A stretch of DNA of 64,000 nucleotides. It comes from Nocardioides baekrokdamisoli. Lineage in GTDB: Bacteria; Actinomycetota; Actinomycetes; Propionibacteriales; Nocardioidaceae. The DNA lies in NCBI RefSeq assembly GCF_003945325.1, contig NZ_AP019307.1:1612001-1676000 (forward strand). Reading direction: 5' to 3'. Position numbers and translations under genes: made by a program. Below the pieces are notes generated by a model. It was not told the DNA's origin. It searched no databases and saw only the letters and a list, made by a program, of their open reading frames with translations. Positions 52,510 through 61,395 of the stretch are shown one piece after another; the stretch's first letter is position 1, and the number at the start of each line of letters is the position of its first letter.

Positions 52510-54327
52510 ATGAACTCGACCACTCCTGCACACCCCGGCCGCGGCCTCGCCGCCGGACTCGCCGGCGCAGCAGCTCTCGCCGCAGTGGTGCTCCTCTTCA
52601 CCGACACCTGGGTGATGTGGGCGTGGCGGATCAACGAGCACGCCTCTGCCACTGCTCTGGCGGTGGCGTTCCTCGCCGGCGCACTTCTGCTCGGCGCCGC
52701 CGCATTCGTGGGGACCGCCGGCGCGATGCGACTCGCGTTCGCGACGATGCTCGTCTTCAGCGGCATCGCCCTGTGGGTGACCTTCGGTCACCACCTCGTC
52801 GGGGACACCAGCCCGGGCATCCCCAAGAGCGTGGCCTTCCTCTGGGAGGCGATCCTGATCGTCGGCGTACTCGGGTCGGCGGTTCAGCTGATCACCGCAG
52901 GGCGGCGCGGACCGCGTACGCCCAACGCCGAACTGCCGCTCGTCCTCGTCGCCCCGGCCCTGATCCCGGGCGTGCTTTTCGGGTACGCAGGGCTGAAGCT
53001 CCTGTCCGGGCCCGAGTCGGCACACTCCTTCATCCCGTGGCAGGCCCAGCCGAACGACCTGCGCCTGTTCGGCGCGGTCCTGGTCGCAGTCGCCGTCGGA
53101 AGCCTGATGGCGATCCTCGAGCGCGACGCCAACAGCATTGCCGGCGGAGCCTTCGGCGCCGGCGCCCTGGGCATCGGGATGCTCGTGGTCGCCGCGCAGG
53201 ACCGGCACACCTTCGGTTGGCAGACCGCCGACGGGATCCGCTACCTGGTCGCGGCGGGCGTACTCATGGTGCTCGGCGCGATCGGCACGACGCTCCACGC
53301 CGTGATGCCGAACGCCCAGCGCTGGGAGGCGTTCGTACGCGCCGACCACGGCCCGCGCTCGACCAAGGTCGGCGCCGCTGCGGACGCCGGGTTCTTCGGC
53401 CCCGACTCCGTGGCCTGGCGGGTCTGGTCGTACCCCACCTCCCCGGTCATGGGCTTCCAGCGAGCTGTCGGCATCGAGGAGCTGGACCCGTTCCTCGTGG
53501 CCGCCGTCGATGCGACCAAGCGCATCCGCGAGTACCCGGCCAAGCGTTACGACTACACGCTGCTGTACTTCGCCACTGTTGCCTTCGGTGACACCCGTTC
53601 GGTGGTGAAGGCCTCGCAGGCGCTCACCCGGATGCACGCCCGCAACACCGGCACCGAACCGTTGTCGGGCAAGCCCTTCGATGCCAACAACCCCGACTCA
53701 CAGCTGTGGATCCTGGTCACCGGCTGGCACTCCGTCCTGAAGGCGTACGAAATGTACGGCCCGGGCCCGCTCACGGAGGCCGACGAAGCCGAGTGGTGGG
53801 CAGCCTGCGCGCTCGCCGCGGAGTTCCAGACCTGCGACCCCGCCGCCGTGCCACGCAATCGCGCCGAGCTCCGGGCGTACTACGCCCGGGTGAACCCGGG
53901 TCTGGTCGCCAGTCCGGTCGCCGTCGACACCTTCGAATACCTGCTCAACCCGATCAACCTGATGCCCGACCTGCCGGCGATCCTGCGGCCCGGCGCGAAG
54001 GTGATCAACGCGATCGGGCGTGCCGCGGTCATCGCCACGTTGCCGACGTGGATGCGTCAGCAGACCGGCATCAACCAGCCCGCTTGGGTGGACAAGGCTG
54101 TGGCTCCATGGATCCGGATGTCCTTCGGGTTCGTCTCGCGGCTCCCGTGGCTCGAGATCCAGATCCTCAAACTGATCTCACCCAGCACCATCAAGGTCGT
54201 CGAGCCGGTCCTGTACGGCGTCCACCCCAGCCGCACGCAGGTGTCGTCGCCGGCCGCAGCCTTCGCTGCACACGACGTCCCGACGCCGGCGGCGATCATC
54301 GCCGGGAACGACCGCCAGGAGGCCTAG
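52510..54327 (+). CDS. membrane domain fused to DUF2236 (MpaB/Lcp-like) oxygenase
   Basis: A 605-residue protein. Residues 1-270 hold about eight membrane helices. From about residue 300 it is a DUF2236 domain: DAGFFGPDSVAWRVWSYPTS, LYFATVAFGDTRSVVKASQA, MHARNTG and ILVTGWHSVLKAYEMYG with candidate haem-ligand or catalytic histidines. DUF2236 proteins include MpaB and the rubber oxygenase Lcp, which are haem or related oxygenases; the substrate here is unknown. Fusion to a polytopic membrane domain is unusual to me. It ends at CTAG shared with aat. Confidence 0.86.
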   Translation: MNSTTPAHPGRGLAAGLAGAAALAAVVLLFTDTWVMWAWRINEHASATALAVAFLAGALLLGAAAFVGTAGAMRLAFATMLVFSGIALWVTFGHHLVGDTSPGIPKSVAFLWEAILIVGVLGSAVQLITAGRRGPRTPNAELPLVLVAPALIPGVLFGYAGLKLLSGPESAHSFIPWQAQPNDLRLFGAVLVAVAVGSLMAILERDANSIAGGAFGAGALGIGMLVVAAQDRHTFGWQTADGIRYLVAAGVLMVLGAIGTTLHAVMPNAQRWEAFVRADHGPRSTKVGAAADAGFFGPDSVAWRVWSYPTSPVMGFQRAVGIEELDPFLVAAVDATKRIREYPAKRYDYTLLYFATVAFGDTRSVVKASQALTRMHARNTGTEPLSGKPFDANNPDSQLWILVTGWHSVLKAYEMYGPGPLTEADEAEWWAACALAAEFQTCDPAAVPRNRAELRAYYARVNPGLVASPVAVDTFEYLLNPINLMPDLPAILRPGAKVINAIGRAAVIATLPTWMRQQTGINQPAWVDKAVAPWIRMSFGFVSRLPWLEIQILKLISPSTIKVVEPVLYGVHPSRTQVSSPAAAFAAHDVPTPAAIIAGNDRQEA

Positions 54328-54998
54328 GAAGGCGCCGAAGGCCACGCCGGCGAGGGCTTGTCCAATGCGACCCCGAGCAGGGTCAGGTAGTCAGCTCGAC
54401 TGATCTCGATGACCCCGAGGCTGGCCAGATGATCGGTCTGCCACTGGACGTCGAGCAGACGGGAAGTCCCGTCGGCCCCGAGGAGGTCGACCAGCCCGAC
54501 GAGAGCCGCCTTCGAGGCATCGCGTACGTGGTGGAACATCGACTCACCGGCGAACAGCCCGCCGATCGACAGCCCGTACAGACCGCCCACGAGGACACCG
54601 TCCTGCCACGCCTCCACGGAGTGGGCCCAGCCGAGCTCATGCAGCTGCGCGTACGCGCTGATGATCTCCTCATCGATCCAGGCTCCGTCGCGGGACGGAT
54701 CGGCGCAAGCGCGTACGACCTCCACGAACGCGGTGTCGACCCGGATCTCGAAGCGCTTGAGGGACTTCGTCAACGACCGGGTCACACGCAGACCGTCCAG
54801 CGGCAGAATTCCGCGGTGGACCGGGGAGTACCACCAGATCTCACCCTGGGGGCCCGGCATCGGGAAGAGGCCACTGCGGTACGCGGCGAGCAGGGTCCCG
54901 GGCGCCAGGTCGGCTCCGACCGCGACCAGATCGTCGTCGAACTCCGGCGAACGTGCGTCCGGGAAGATCCAGGGCGACGGCTCGGGCTCGATCGGCAC
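54324..54998 (-). CDS. aat: leucyl/phenylalanyl-tRNA-protein transferase
   Basis: A 224-residue enzyme adding Leu or Phe to proteins with N-terminal Arg or Lys for ClpS/ClpAP degradation. GTG 54998 gives MPIEPEPSPWIFPDA, with GGGAG upstream; the long frame to 55766 covers the divergent gene and is rejected. Family motifs are DLVAVGADLAPGTLLAAYRSG and FPMPGPQGEIWWYSPVHRGI, then GGLYGLSIGGLFAGESMFH and LLDVQWQTDHLASLG. It ends at the shared CTAG. Confidence 0.93.
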   Translation of the reverse strand: MPIEPEPSPWIFPDARSPEFDDDLVAVGADLAPGTLLAAYRSGLFPMPGPQGEIWWYSPVHRGILPLDGLRVTRSLTKSLKRFEIRVDTAFVEVVRACADPSRDGAWIDEEIISAYAQLHELGWAHSVEAWQDGVLVGGLYGLSIGGLFAGESMFHHVRDASKAALVGLVDLLGADGTSRLLDVQWQTDHLASLGVIEISRADYLTLLGVALDKPSPAWPSAPS

Positions 54999-55052
54999 GC
55001 CCCAAGGCTCCCACAGGGTGGCCGCGACCAGATCCCTCCTAGGCTTGCCCCC

Positions 55053-55745
55053 ATGAGTCGCAGGACCAACTACGCCAAGGCCATCGGTGGGGCCCTCGCC
55101 CCCAAGGCCATCGAGCTCGCGCCCGGCGCGACCGCCTCGGTCATCCAGGCCGCCCTGCATCGCGCGATCGTCGGCGTGGGCCCACTGCCCGGCGCAGCCG
55201 AGTCCGCCGAGCGGCAGCTCGTACGCAATGACGGCGACGTCAATCGCGCGATCAGTGACCTCATCCGCATCCACGTCGCGATGGCAGGGACCGCGGGCTT
55301 CGCCACCAACATCGGCGGCCTGGTCACCGTGGCCGTCACGCTCCCGGCGAACCTCACCGGCCTCGCCGTGATCGAGAGTCGGCTGGTCGCCTGCATCGCG
55401 CACCTGCGGGGCTACGACATCAATGACCCGCGGGTACGCAACGCCATCCTCATGGCCGAGCTCGGTGACGAACGCGTACGCAAGCAGATCAAGGCCAAGA
55501 AGCTCCCGGGGACGCCGATGGCGGTCGCGACTGCTCCGGCGTACGACCCGAACCTCGACCGTGTGGTCGCGGCCGAGGTCGCGGCCGAGATGCTCACTGC
55601 GATCGCCGGCAAGCGATTGGCGACCACGATCGGCAAGCACGTCCCGATCATCGGCGGCGCGGTCGGAGCCAGCACCGACGGCTGGGAGACGTACCAGATC
55701 GGGCGGTACGCCCGACGCGAGTTCCTGCCGCGCCCCAAGGCCTGA
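55053..55745 (+). CDS. EcsC-family-like protein
   Basis: A 230-residue protein with hydrophobic stretches (TAGFATNIGGLVTVAVTLPA, HVPIIGGAVGASTDG) and the pattern GYDINDPRVRNAILMAELGDE, which recalls the EcsC family (named for the B. subtilis ABC-transporter operon ecsABC, role unclear). ATG 55053 is divergent from aat. No transporter genes are adjacent. Family call moderate. Confidence 0.8.
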   Translation: MSRRTNYAKAIGGALAPKAIELAPGATASVIQAALHRAIVGVGPLPGAAESAERQLVRNDGDVNRAISDLIRIHVAMAGTAGFATNIGGLVTVAVTLPANLTGLAVIESRLVACIAHLRGYDINDPRVRNAILMAELGDERVRKQIKAKKLPGTPMAVATAPAYDPNLDRVVAAEVAAEMLTAIAGKRLATTIGKHVPIIGGAVGASTDGWETYQIGRYARREFLPRPKA

Positions 55746-55804
55746 CCCTCGATCATCGACTCCCACCCGGTCATCGAGCTTGTCGGGATGCCTAGGCTGG
55801 CCGC

Positions 55805-56263
55805 ATGAGTCTTCTCGACCTGCCCATCGCCACGCTCGACGGAACGCCCGGCACGCTCGCCGACCTCACCGGCGGCAAGCCCGCCCTTCTGGTCAACGTC
55901 GCCTCCAAGTGCGGTCTCACGCCGCAGTATTCAGGCCTTGAGGAGTTGGCGCGGACGAACCCGGACGTGGCTGTCGTCGGCTTCCCGTGCAACCAGTTCG
56001 GCGGCCAGGAGCCGGGCTCGGCCGAGGAGATCGCCGAATTCTGCTCCGCGACGTACGGAGTCACCTTCCCGATGAGCGAGAAGATCGACGTCAACGGACC
56101 GGGTCGGCACCCGATCTACCAGGCACTGGTCGGCGACGGACCGGACATCGCCTGGAACTTCGGCAAGTTCCTCATCTCCGCCGACGGCACGCATGTCCAG
56201 CGTTTCGAGCCGGGCGTCACCACCGCCGATGCCGAGCTGATCGACGCCATCGCCGCACTCTGA
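55805..56263 (+). CDS. glutathione peroxidase-family thiol peroxidase
   Basis: A 152-residue peroxidase. The peroxidatic Cys is in VNVASKCGLTPQYSGLE, with the family motif VVGFPCNQFGGQEPGS containing a possible resolving Cys and the catalytic Gln, and AWNFGKFLI as the WNF motif. Actinobacteria of this type lack glutathione, so thioredoxin or mycothiol is the likely reductant, an inference. A strong terminator follows 4 nt after the stop. Confidence 0.95.
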   Translation: MSLLDLPIATLDGTPGTLADLTGGKPALLVNVASKCGLTPQYSGLEELARTNPDVAVVGFPCNQFGGQEPGSAEEIAEFCSATYGVTFPMSEKIDVNGPGRHPIYQALVGDGPDIAWNFGKFLISADGTHVQRFEPGVTTADAELIDAIAAL

Positions 56264-56267
56264 CCGA

Positions 56268-56323
56268 GCAACAACCAAAGAGGCTCCCCCGCCAACCGGC
56301 AGGGGAGCCTCTTTGGTTGTTGC
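56268..56323. terminator. 22-bp perfect hairpin, two-way terminator
   Basis: GCAACAACCAAAGAGGCTCC and its continuation (56268-56289) pair perfectly with 56302-56323 over 22 bp, with a 12-nt loop. It lies between the convergent peroxidase and secreted-protein genes and reads similarly on both strands, with AACAACCAAAG/CTTTGGTTGTT giving A- and T-rich flanks. Confidence 0.93.
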
Positions 56324-56329
56324 TGGGTG

Positions 56330-57016
56330 TCAGCGAACGACGAGGTCCGGCAGAGCGGTCTGACCGTTGACGTCGACGAACGCGCCGAGGTCGTGGGCGG
56401 CGTTGAGGTAGTACGTCCGCAGCGTGCTGACAGCGCCGGCGGCCGACCCGTGGGCCGAGTCGACAGTGAGGTACGGGCGGAGTCGAGCGTCCGGGAAGTT
56501 TGCCGTCGAGACGGTGACCACGAAGTGGTTGCCCCAGGTGGACACCTTCGTCACGGTGAAATTCCGCGTGAAGGAGGAGCTCAGCGACTCGACCCGGGGG
56601 TGCTGAGCGCTCACGCCGAGCAGCGGCTGGAAACCGAGCTCGTACGAGTAGGAGTTCAGGCGTCCGGTGGTCGTGTTGACTCCGCGGAAGGCCACCAGCA
56701 CCACGCAGCTGCGTCCACCCGTGCGCACGCAGTTCGTCGAGTTGATCGGGGCGTTGGTGGTGATGCTGATCGTCATCGTCCGCGCAGCGCGATCGGCGGT
56801 GATCGACGCGGCCCGCAGGTCCATCACGGTGCTCGCCGGGGGCGGCGGCACTTCTGTGCCGGTGTCGAAGTTGAACGACTCCGCCGACGTGTCACCCGGC
56901 AGAGCCGGGTCGGTCAGCGAGAGCGAGGTGCCCACGGCGGCGTCGGCCGAAGACAGCGGAAGAATGAGCAGGGCGCTGACAAAGGCAAGCGCCAAGGTGC
57001 GTACGCGAGTGGACAT
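56330..57016 (-). CDS. secreted protein, unknown
   Basis: A 228-residue precursor. The signal peptide MSTRVRTLALAFVSALLILP ends after SSADA. The mature part is Ser/Thr-rich and beta-like, with ASTVMDLRAASITADRAART, a Cys pair in TNCVRTGGRSCVV and HFVVTVSTANFPDARLRPYL. It may be a cell-surface or exported beta-sandwich. No family is recognised. It is divergent from the MFS exporter gene. Confidence 0.78.
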   Translation of the reverse strand: MSTRVRTLALAFVSALLILPLSSADAAVGTSLSLTDPALPGDTSAESFNFDTGTEVPPPPASTVMDLRAASITADRAARTMTISITTNAPINSTNCVRTGGRSCVVLVAFRGVNTTTGRLNSYSYELGFQPLLGVSAQHPRVESLSSSFTRNFTVTKVSTWGNHFVVTVSTANFPDARLRPYLTVDSAHGSAAGAVSTLRTYYLNAAHDLGAFVDVNGQTALPDLVVR

Positions 57017-57075
57017 GCGACCAATAGAACGCCATTCGGCATCTCAGACAAAATTCAGGTGGCGTTTCATCGAAT

Positions 57076-57095
57076 GTGAGCGAGCACTCACTCAC
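57076..57095. promoter_or_regulatory. inverted repeat GTGAGCGAG-CA-CTCACTCAC
   Basis: The two 9-bp arms match at 8 of 9 positions. It lies in the region between the secreted-protein gene (minus) and the MFS exporter (plus), about 43 bp upstream of the latter. The TGAGTGAGTGCTC-type sequence is common in TetR-family operators of exporters, but no tetR gene is adjacent. Confidence 0.6.
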
Positions 57096-57137
57096 TAGGA
57101 CTGGGAGATTGTCGGCTCTCGCAGTTAGCGTTGCTCC

Positions 57138-58643
57138 GTGACTACCGCCGTCAAGACGCCCGACGCCGCTGATGCGGCCCTTCCCGCCGCAGACGAAGGC
57201 TTCTCCAAGCACGTCTGGCTGACTGCCGGTGTGATCGTGCTCGGCGCCATCATGTCGATCCTGGACATGACGGTCGTCTCCGTCGCGCAGCAGAAGTTCA
57301 TCGACGTGTTCCACTCCAACCAGGCGCAGGTGGCCTGGACGGTCACCGGATACACGCTCGCGCTCGCTGCGGTCATTCCGCTGACCGGGTGGGCCGCTGA
57401 CCGCTTCGGCACGAAGCGCCTCTACCTGATTGCGATCGCGGCGTTCGCCGTCGGTTCCGCGCTCTGTGCTGCGGCCACGACGCTTCCGATGCTCGTCGCG
57501 TTCCGCGTCCTGCAGGGTCTCGGCGGCGGAATGCTGATGCCGCTCGGCATGACGATCATGACCAAGGCCGCCGGGCCGGACAAGGTCGGCCGGATCATGG
57601 CCGTCCTGGGCATCCCGATGATGGTCGGCCCGATTGCGGGACCGATCCTCGGTGGCTGGCTGATCGACGCGGCGTCGTGGCAGTGGATCTTCCTGATCAA
57701 CATCCCGGTCGGCATCGCGGCGTTCGTCTACTCGCTCGCCGTCCTCGAGAAGGACGACCCGAAGCCGTCCGAGTCCTTCGACTTCGTCGGCATGCTGCTG
57801 CTGTCCCCCGGTCTGGCGACCCTCCTCTACGGCATCAGCTCAATCCCGGAGAAGGGCACGTTCTTCACTCCGAAGGTCGAGATCTTCACGGCAATCGGCG
57901 CCGTACTGACCATCGCCTTCATCCCGTGGGCGTTGCGCAAGAAGAACATCCACCCCCTGATGGACCTGCGTCTCTTCAAGAACAAGGAGATGACCATCGC
58001 AGCCGTCTCGATGACGCTCTTCATGTTGGCGTTCATGGGCGCCAGCCTGTTGTTCCCGCAGTACTTCCAGTTCGTACGCCACGAGAACTCGCTGCACGCC
58101 GGTCTGATGCTGGCCCCGCAAGCCGTCGGCTCGATGCTGACGATGCCGATCGCCGGGATCATCTCCGACAAGCGCGGACCGGGCAAGGTCGTCCTGGTCG
58201 GCATCGTCGTGACGGTCGCCGGCCTCGCGATGTTCTCGATGCTCACCGACACCACGCCGTACTGGTACCTGCTGCTGGCCCTCTTCATCATGGGCCTCGG
58301 CATGGGATCCACGATGATGCCGATCTTCTCGGCAGCTCTCGCCACCCTGCGCGATGCGACCATCGCCCGCGGCTCGACCCTGACCAACATCATTCAGCAG
58401 GTCGCCGCCTCCATCGGCACGGCGATCTTCGCAGTGGTGCTCACCAACGGCCTGCGAGCCAAGGGCCTGGGTCAGGGGATGACCCCGACCGGGACGAACC
58501 CGCTCCATGACATGGCGCACGCCTACAGCAGCACGATGTGGATCGCGACGATCCTCGTCGCCCTCGTCTTCATCCCGGCGCTGTTCCTGCCGAGGACCAA
58601 GATCGAGAACCCGGATGCGGCCAACATCCCGATGGGGCACTGA
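57138..58643 (+). CDS. MFS drug exporter, DHA2 (EmrB/QacA) type
   Basis: A 501-residue transporter with about 14 helices. It has the DHA2 motifs ILDMTVVSVAQQKFIDVF (motif D1), GWAADRFGTKRLYLIAIA (motif A), FRVLQGLGGGMLMPLGMTI and the antiporter motif C-like GIPMMVGPIAGPILGGWL. These export drugs or small toxic organics using proton exchange. Start is GTG 57138. An imperfect palindrome upstream suggests local repression. Confidence 0.94.
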   Translation: MTTAVKTPDAADAALPAADEGFSKHVWLTAGVIVLGAIMSILDMTVVSVAQQKFIDVFHSNQAQVAWTVTGYTLALAAVIPLTGWAADRFGTKRLYLIAIAAFAVGSALCAAATTLPMLVAFRVLQGLGGGMLMPLGMTIMTKAAGPDKVGRIMAVLGIPMMVGPIAGPILGGWLIDAASWQWIFLINIPVGIAAFVYSLAVLEKDDPKPSESFDFVGMLLLSPGLATLLYGISSIPEKGTFFTPKVEIFTAIGAVLTIAFIPWALRKKNIHPLMDLRLFKNKEMTIAAVSMTLFMLAFMGASLLFPQYFQFVRHENSLHAGLMLAPQAVGSMLTMPIAGIISDKRGPGKVVLVGIVVTVAGLAMFSMLTDTTPYWYLLLALFIMGLGMGSTMMPIFSAALATLRDATIARGSTLTNIIQQVAASIGTAIFAVVLTNGLRAKGLGQGMTPTGTNPLHDMAHAYSSTMWIATILVALVFIPALFLPRTKIENPDAANIPMGH

Positions 58644-58699
58644 CCCTCTGCAGCCGGACCCACTGGCATCGGCTGCCGCCGATAGGGCATGATCGCAGT

Positions 58700-58753
58700 C
58701 ACAAGAGCCACCCGGCTCGCTCGGACCCGAGACCGAGCGAGTCGGGTCTTGTG
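58700..58753. terminator. hairpin terminator between exporter and M13 peptidase
   Basis: Nested stems are CACAAGA/TCTTGTG, CCCG/CGGG and CTCGCTCGG/CCGAGCGAG with an 8-nt loop, small bulges between them, followed by TTTCTG on the plus strand. It lies between convergent genes. Confidence 0.8.
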
Positions 58754-58782
58754 TTTCTGAGCGCGTGCGGGTCAGCCCGCGA

Positions 58783-60735
58783 TCACCAGATGCGTACGCG
58801 CTCCGCCGGGTCGAGCCAGAGGCCGTCGCCGGGCTTGGTCTCGAAGAGGTCGTGGAACTCGTCGAGATTCCGCACGATGTTGGCCCGGAACTCCGCAGGG
58901 CTGTGCGGGTCGACGGTGATCAACTGCAACAGCTGCTCCTTGCGCCGCTTGCCGCGCCACACGTGAGCCCAGTTGAGGAACAGCTTCGTCTGGTCCTCGG
59001 CACTGGCTGATCCGCCTGCGGCGAGATTGAACGCCTTCAGGGCGATGGTCAGGCCGCCGAGGTCACCGATGTTCTCGCCAACGGTGAGCTGCCCGTTGAC
59101 GTGCTCGCCCGGGAGGTCGCGCGGGGAGAACCCGTCGTACTGCGCCACGAGAGCCTTTGTCTTCACCTCGAAGGCGGCCTTGTCCTCCGCCGTCCACCAG
59201 TCATTGAGGTTGCCGTCCGGGTCGAACTGCGCACCCTGGTCGTCGAACCCGTGGCCGACCTCGTGGCCGATCACCGCACCGATGCCGCCGTAGTTCTCAG
59301 CCACCTCCGCATCGGGGGCGAAGAACGGCTTCTGCAGGATGCCGGCAGGGAAGCAGATCTCGTTGGTGCCCGGGTTGTAGTAGGCGTTGACCGTCTGCGG
59401 AAGCATGAACCACTCGTCGCGGTCGACCGGCTTGCCGATCTTCTCCAGCTCACGGTCCGTTCCCCAGGCGGACGTGGCGACGATGTTGGTGAGGAGGTCG
59501 TCGGCAGTGATCGTCAGCGCCGAGTAGTCCTTCCACTTGTTCGGGTAGCCGATCTTCGGCATGAAGGTGTCGAGCTTCGCGTACGCCTTCTGCTTGGTCT
59601 CCTCGCCCATCCAGTCGAGCTTCTCGATCGAGGCGCGGTACGCGGCAAGCAGGTTGGCGACGAGGTCCTCCATCATCGCCTTGGACTCGGCCGGGAAGTG
59701 CCGGGCCGCGTACTCCTTGCCAACGGCTTCGCCGAGGGCTCCCTCGACGAGCGAGACGCCGCGCTTCCAGCGCTCGCGCAGCTCCGGGGTGCCGTTGAGC
59801 GTACGTCCGTAGAAGTCGAAGTTGAGTTCGACGAAGTCATCGGTCAGGTACGAGGCAGCCCACTTGAGCACCTTGCACTTCAGGTAGATCCTGACGTCCT
59901 CGATCGGGGTCGCGGCGAGGACCTTGGAGAGATGGTCGAAGAAGCTCGGCTCACGGACAGTGGCCTCGGCCAGCAGCTGCTCGGCGGTCCGGGCGCCGCC
60001 GGCGAGCGCGCCGATGTACGCGCCGAAGTCGAACCCCGCGGCGAGCTCGGTGATCTCGGCGAGGGTCTTGAGGTTGTACGTCTTCTGCGAGTCACGGGTC
60101 AGCTCGCGTGCCCAGTGACCCAGGGCGATCTCGGTCTCCAGCCCGATCACGGTCCGGGCGCAGGTGAGGCCGTCCGGCAGGCCGCCGAGGGTGAAGAGCT
60201 TGTCCAGGTAGGTCTCGTACGCCGCTCGGATGTCGGCGAACTTCTCCTCGCGGTAGTACGACTCGTCCGGCAGCCCGATCCCGCCCTGGAGCAGATTGAA
60301 GATGTAGCGGCTGGAGTCCTTGTCGTCGTTGTCGATGTAGGACCCGAAGAAGCCGCCACCGCCGAGGCGCTCGAACTCACCCAGGAACGCAGCGACGTCG
60401 TGGAGATCGACGATGGCATCCACCTTCGCGAACCACGGCTCCAACGGTGCGGCGCCACGAGCGTTGACCGCGTCGATGTCCATGAAGGAGGCGAACAGAT
60501 CACCGATCTTCTGGGCCTCCGATCCGGGCTCGCCGCCCGAAGCAGCGAGCTCCTCGATGATCGCGCGGACCTGCGCCTCGGACTGATCGGCCAACATCGC
60601 GAACGGTCCCCACGCCGACTTGTCGGCGGGAATCTCCGCCGTGGCGAGCCAGGTGCCGTTGACGTGACCGAACAGGTCATCCTGCGGGCGTACGGACAGA
60701 TCCATGCCCTCGCGGGCGTCATCAAGGATGGTCAC
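58783..60735 (-). CDS. M13-family metalloendopeptidase (PepO/neprilysin-like)
   Basis: A 650-residue zinc peptidase. The zinc site is IGHEVGHGFDDQGAQFD (HExxH), with the third ligand Glu in VGENIGDLGGLTIAL. The substrate-positioning NAYYNPGTNEICFPAGILQ is kept, and the C-terminus ends VRIW as in the family. No signal peptide or membrane anchor is seen, so it is likely cytoplasmic, as in other actinobacteria. Start is GTG 60735, 3 bp after the hydrolase stop on the same strand. Confidence 0.95.
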   Translation of the reverse strand: MTILDDAREGMDLSVRPQDDLFGHVNGTWLATAEIPADKSAWGPFAMLADQSEAQVRAIIEELAASGGEPGSEAQKIGDLFASFMDIDAVNARGAAPLEPWFAKVDAIVDLHDVAAFLGEFERLGGGGFFGSYIDNDDKDSSRYIFNLLQGGIGLPDESYYREEKFADIRAAYETYLDKLFTLGGLPDGLTCARTVIGLETEIALGHWARELTRDSQKTYNLKTLAEITELAAGFDFGAYIGALAGGARTAEQLLAEATVREPSFFDHLSKVLAATPIEDVRIYLKCKVLKWAASYLTDDFVELNFDFYGRTLNGTPELRERWKRGVSLVEGALGEAVGKEYAARHFPAESKAMMEDLVANLLAAYRASIEKLDWMGEETKQKAYAKLDTFMPKIGYPNKWKDYSALTITADDLLTNIVATSAWGTDRELEKIGKPVDRDEWFMLPQTVNAYYNPGTNEICFPAGILQKPFFAPDAEVAENYGGIGAVIGHEVGHGFDDQGAQFDPDGNLNDWWTAEDKAAFEVKTKALVAQYDGFSPRDLPGEHVNGQLTVGENIGDLGGLTIALKAFNLAAGGSASAEDQTKLFLNWAHVWRGKRRKEQLLQLITVDPHSPAEFRANIVRNLDEFHDLFETKPGDGLWLDPAERVRIW

Positions 60736-60738
60736 ACC

Positions 60739-61371
60739 TCACACCGTATCCGCGCCGACAACCAGCTCGGTCACGGTGTGCAACAGATAGGTCTCCCAGC
60801 GCTTGCTCCGCAACATGTAGTGCGTGTCGCGACCCATGTTCTGGACACGGACATCCGCGGTCTCGCTCGCCCTGGCCAGGAACTTCTTCATCGAGGGGTA
60901 GGGGCAGTCCCAGTCCCACTCCGCGAAGGCGACCCGCAACGGCATTCGCGCCGGCGGTACGACCTCGTTCGCCGGGTACCAGGGGCAGAGCGCGATCAGG
61001 CCGATGAGAGAGGGATCTTCGGCCACCCGCAGGGACGTACGCGCCCCCATCGAATGACCGACGAGGATGACCGGCACCCCCGGCCGCAGTCGGCGTGCTT
61101 CGTCCAGCGCCCATTGCAGATCGGGGACCGGTGACGGGTGGGCGTCGGAATTCCACCCGGCATAGCGATGCAGAAGCCCCCACATCTCGACGCCTCGCGC
61201 GGCGAACCTGGTGGACAGCCGGTCCTGGAAGTACCGGGTGTGGGGCCAGCCGATCGAGGGATGCCCCTCGTGCACGGGCAACTTGGAACGCACCAGCCCG
61301 CCGTGGACCAGCAACACCAGCGCGCGCGGCTGATCGACCTCGATCACCCGGCGCAGACGAGGTGCTCCCAT
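60739..61371 (-). CDS. alpha/beta-hydrolase
   Basis: A 210-residue hydrolase with LVLLVHGGLVRSK, the nucleophile elbow VILVGHSMGARTSLRVAE, a possible acid in FAEWDWDCPYP and His in RDTHYMLR. It looks like a small cytoplasmic esterase or peptidase. It lies upstream of the M13 peptidase, 3 bp apart, so the two are probably co-transcribed. Substrate unknown. Confidence 0.88.
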   Translation of the reverse strand: MGAPRLRRVIEVDQPRALVLLVHGGLVRSKLPVHEGHPSIGWPHTRYFQDRLSTRFAARGVEMWGLLHRYAGWNSDAHPSPVPDLQWALDEARRLRPGVPVILVGHSMGARTSLRVAEDPSLIGLIALCPWYPANEVVPPARMPLRVAFAEWDWDCPYPSMKKFLARASETADVRVQNMGRDTHYMLRSKRWETYLLHTVTELVVGADTV

Positions 61372-61395
61372 GGCGAGTGAGGGTACGCCCGCGGA

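Noticed and set aside
55000..55766. Long N-terminal extension of the Aat frame
   Set aside because: It covers the divergent EcsC-like gene and has shadow-type composition; Aat proteins begin at the chosen GTG.
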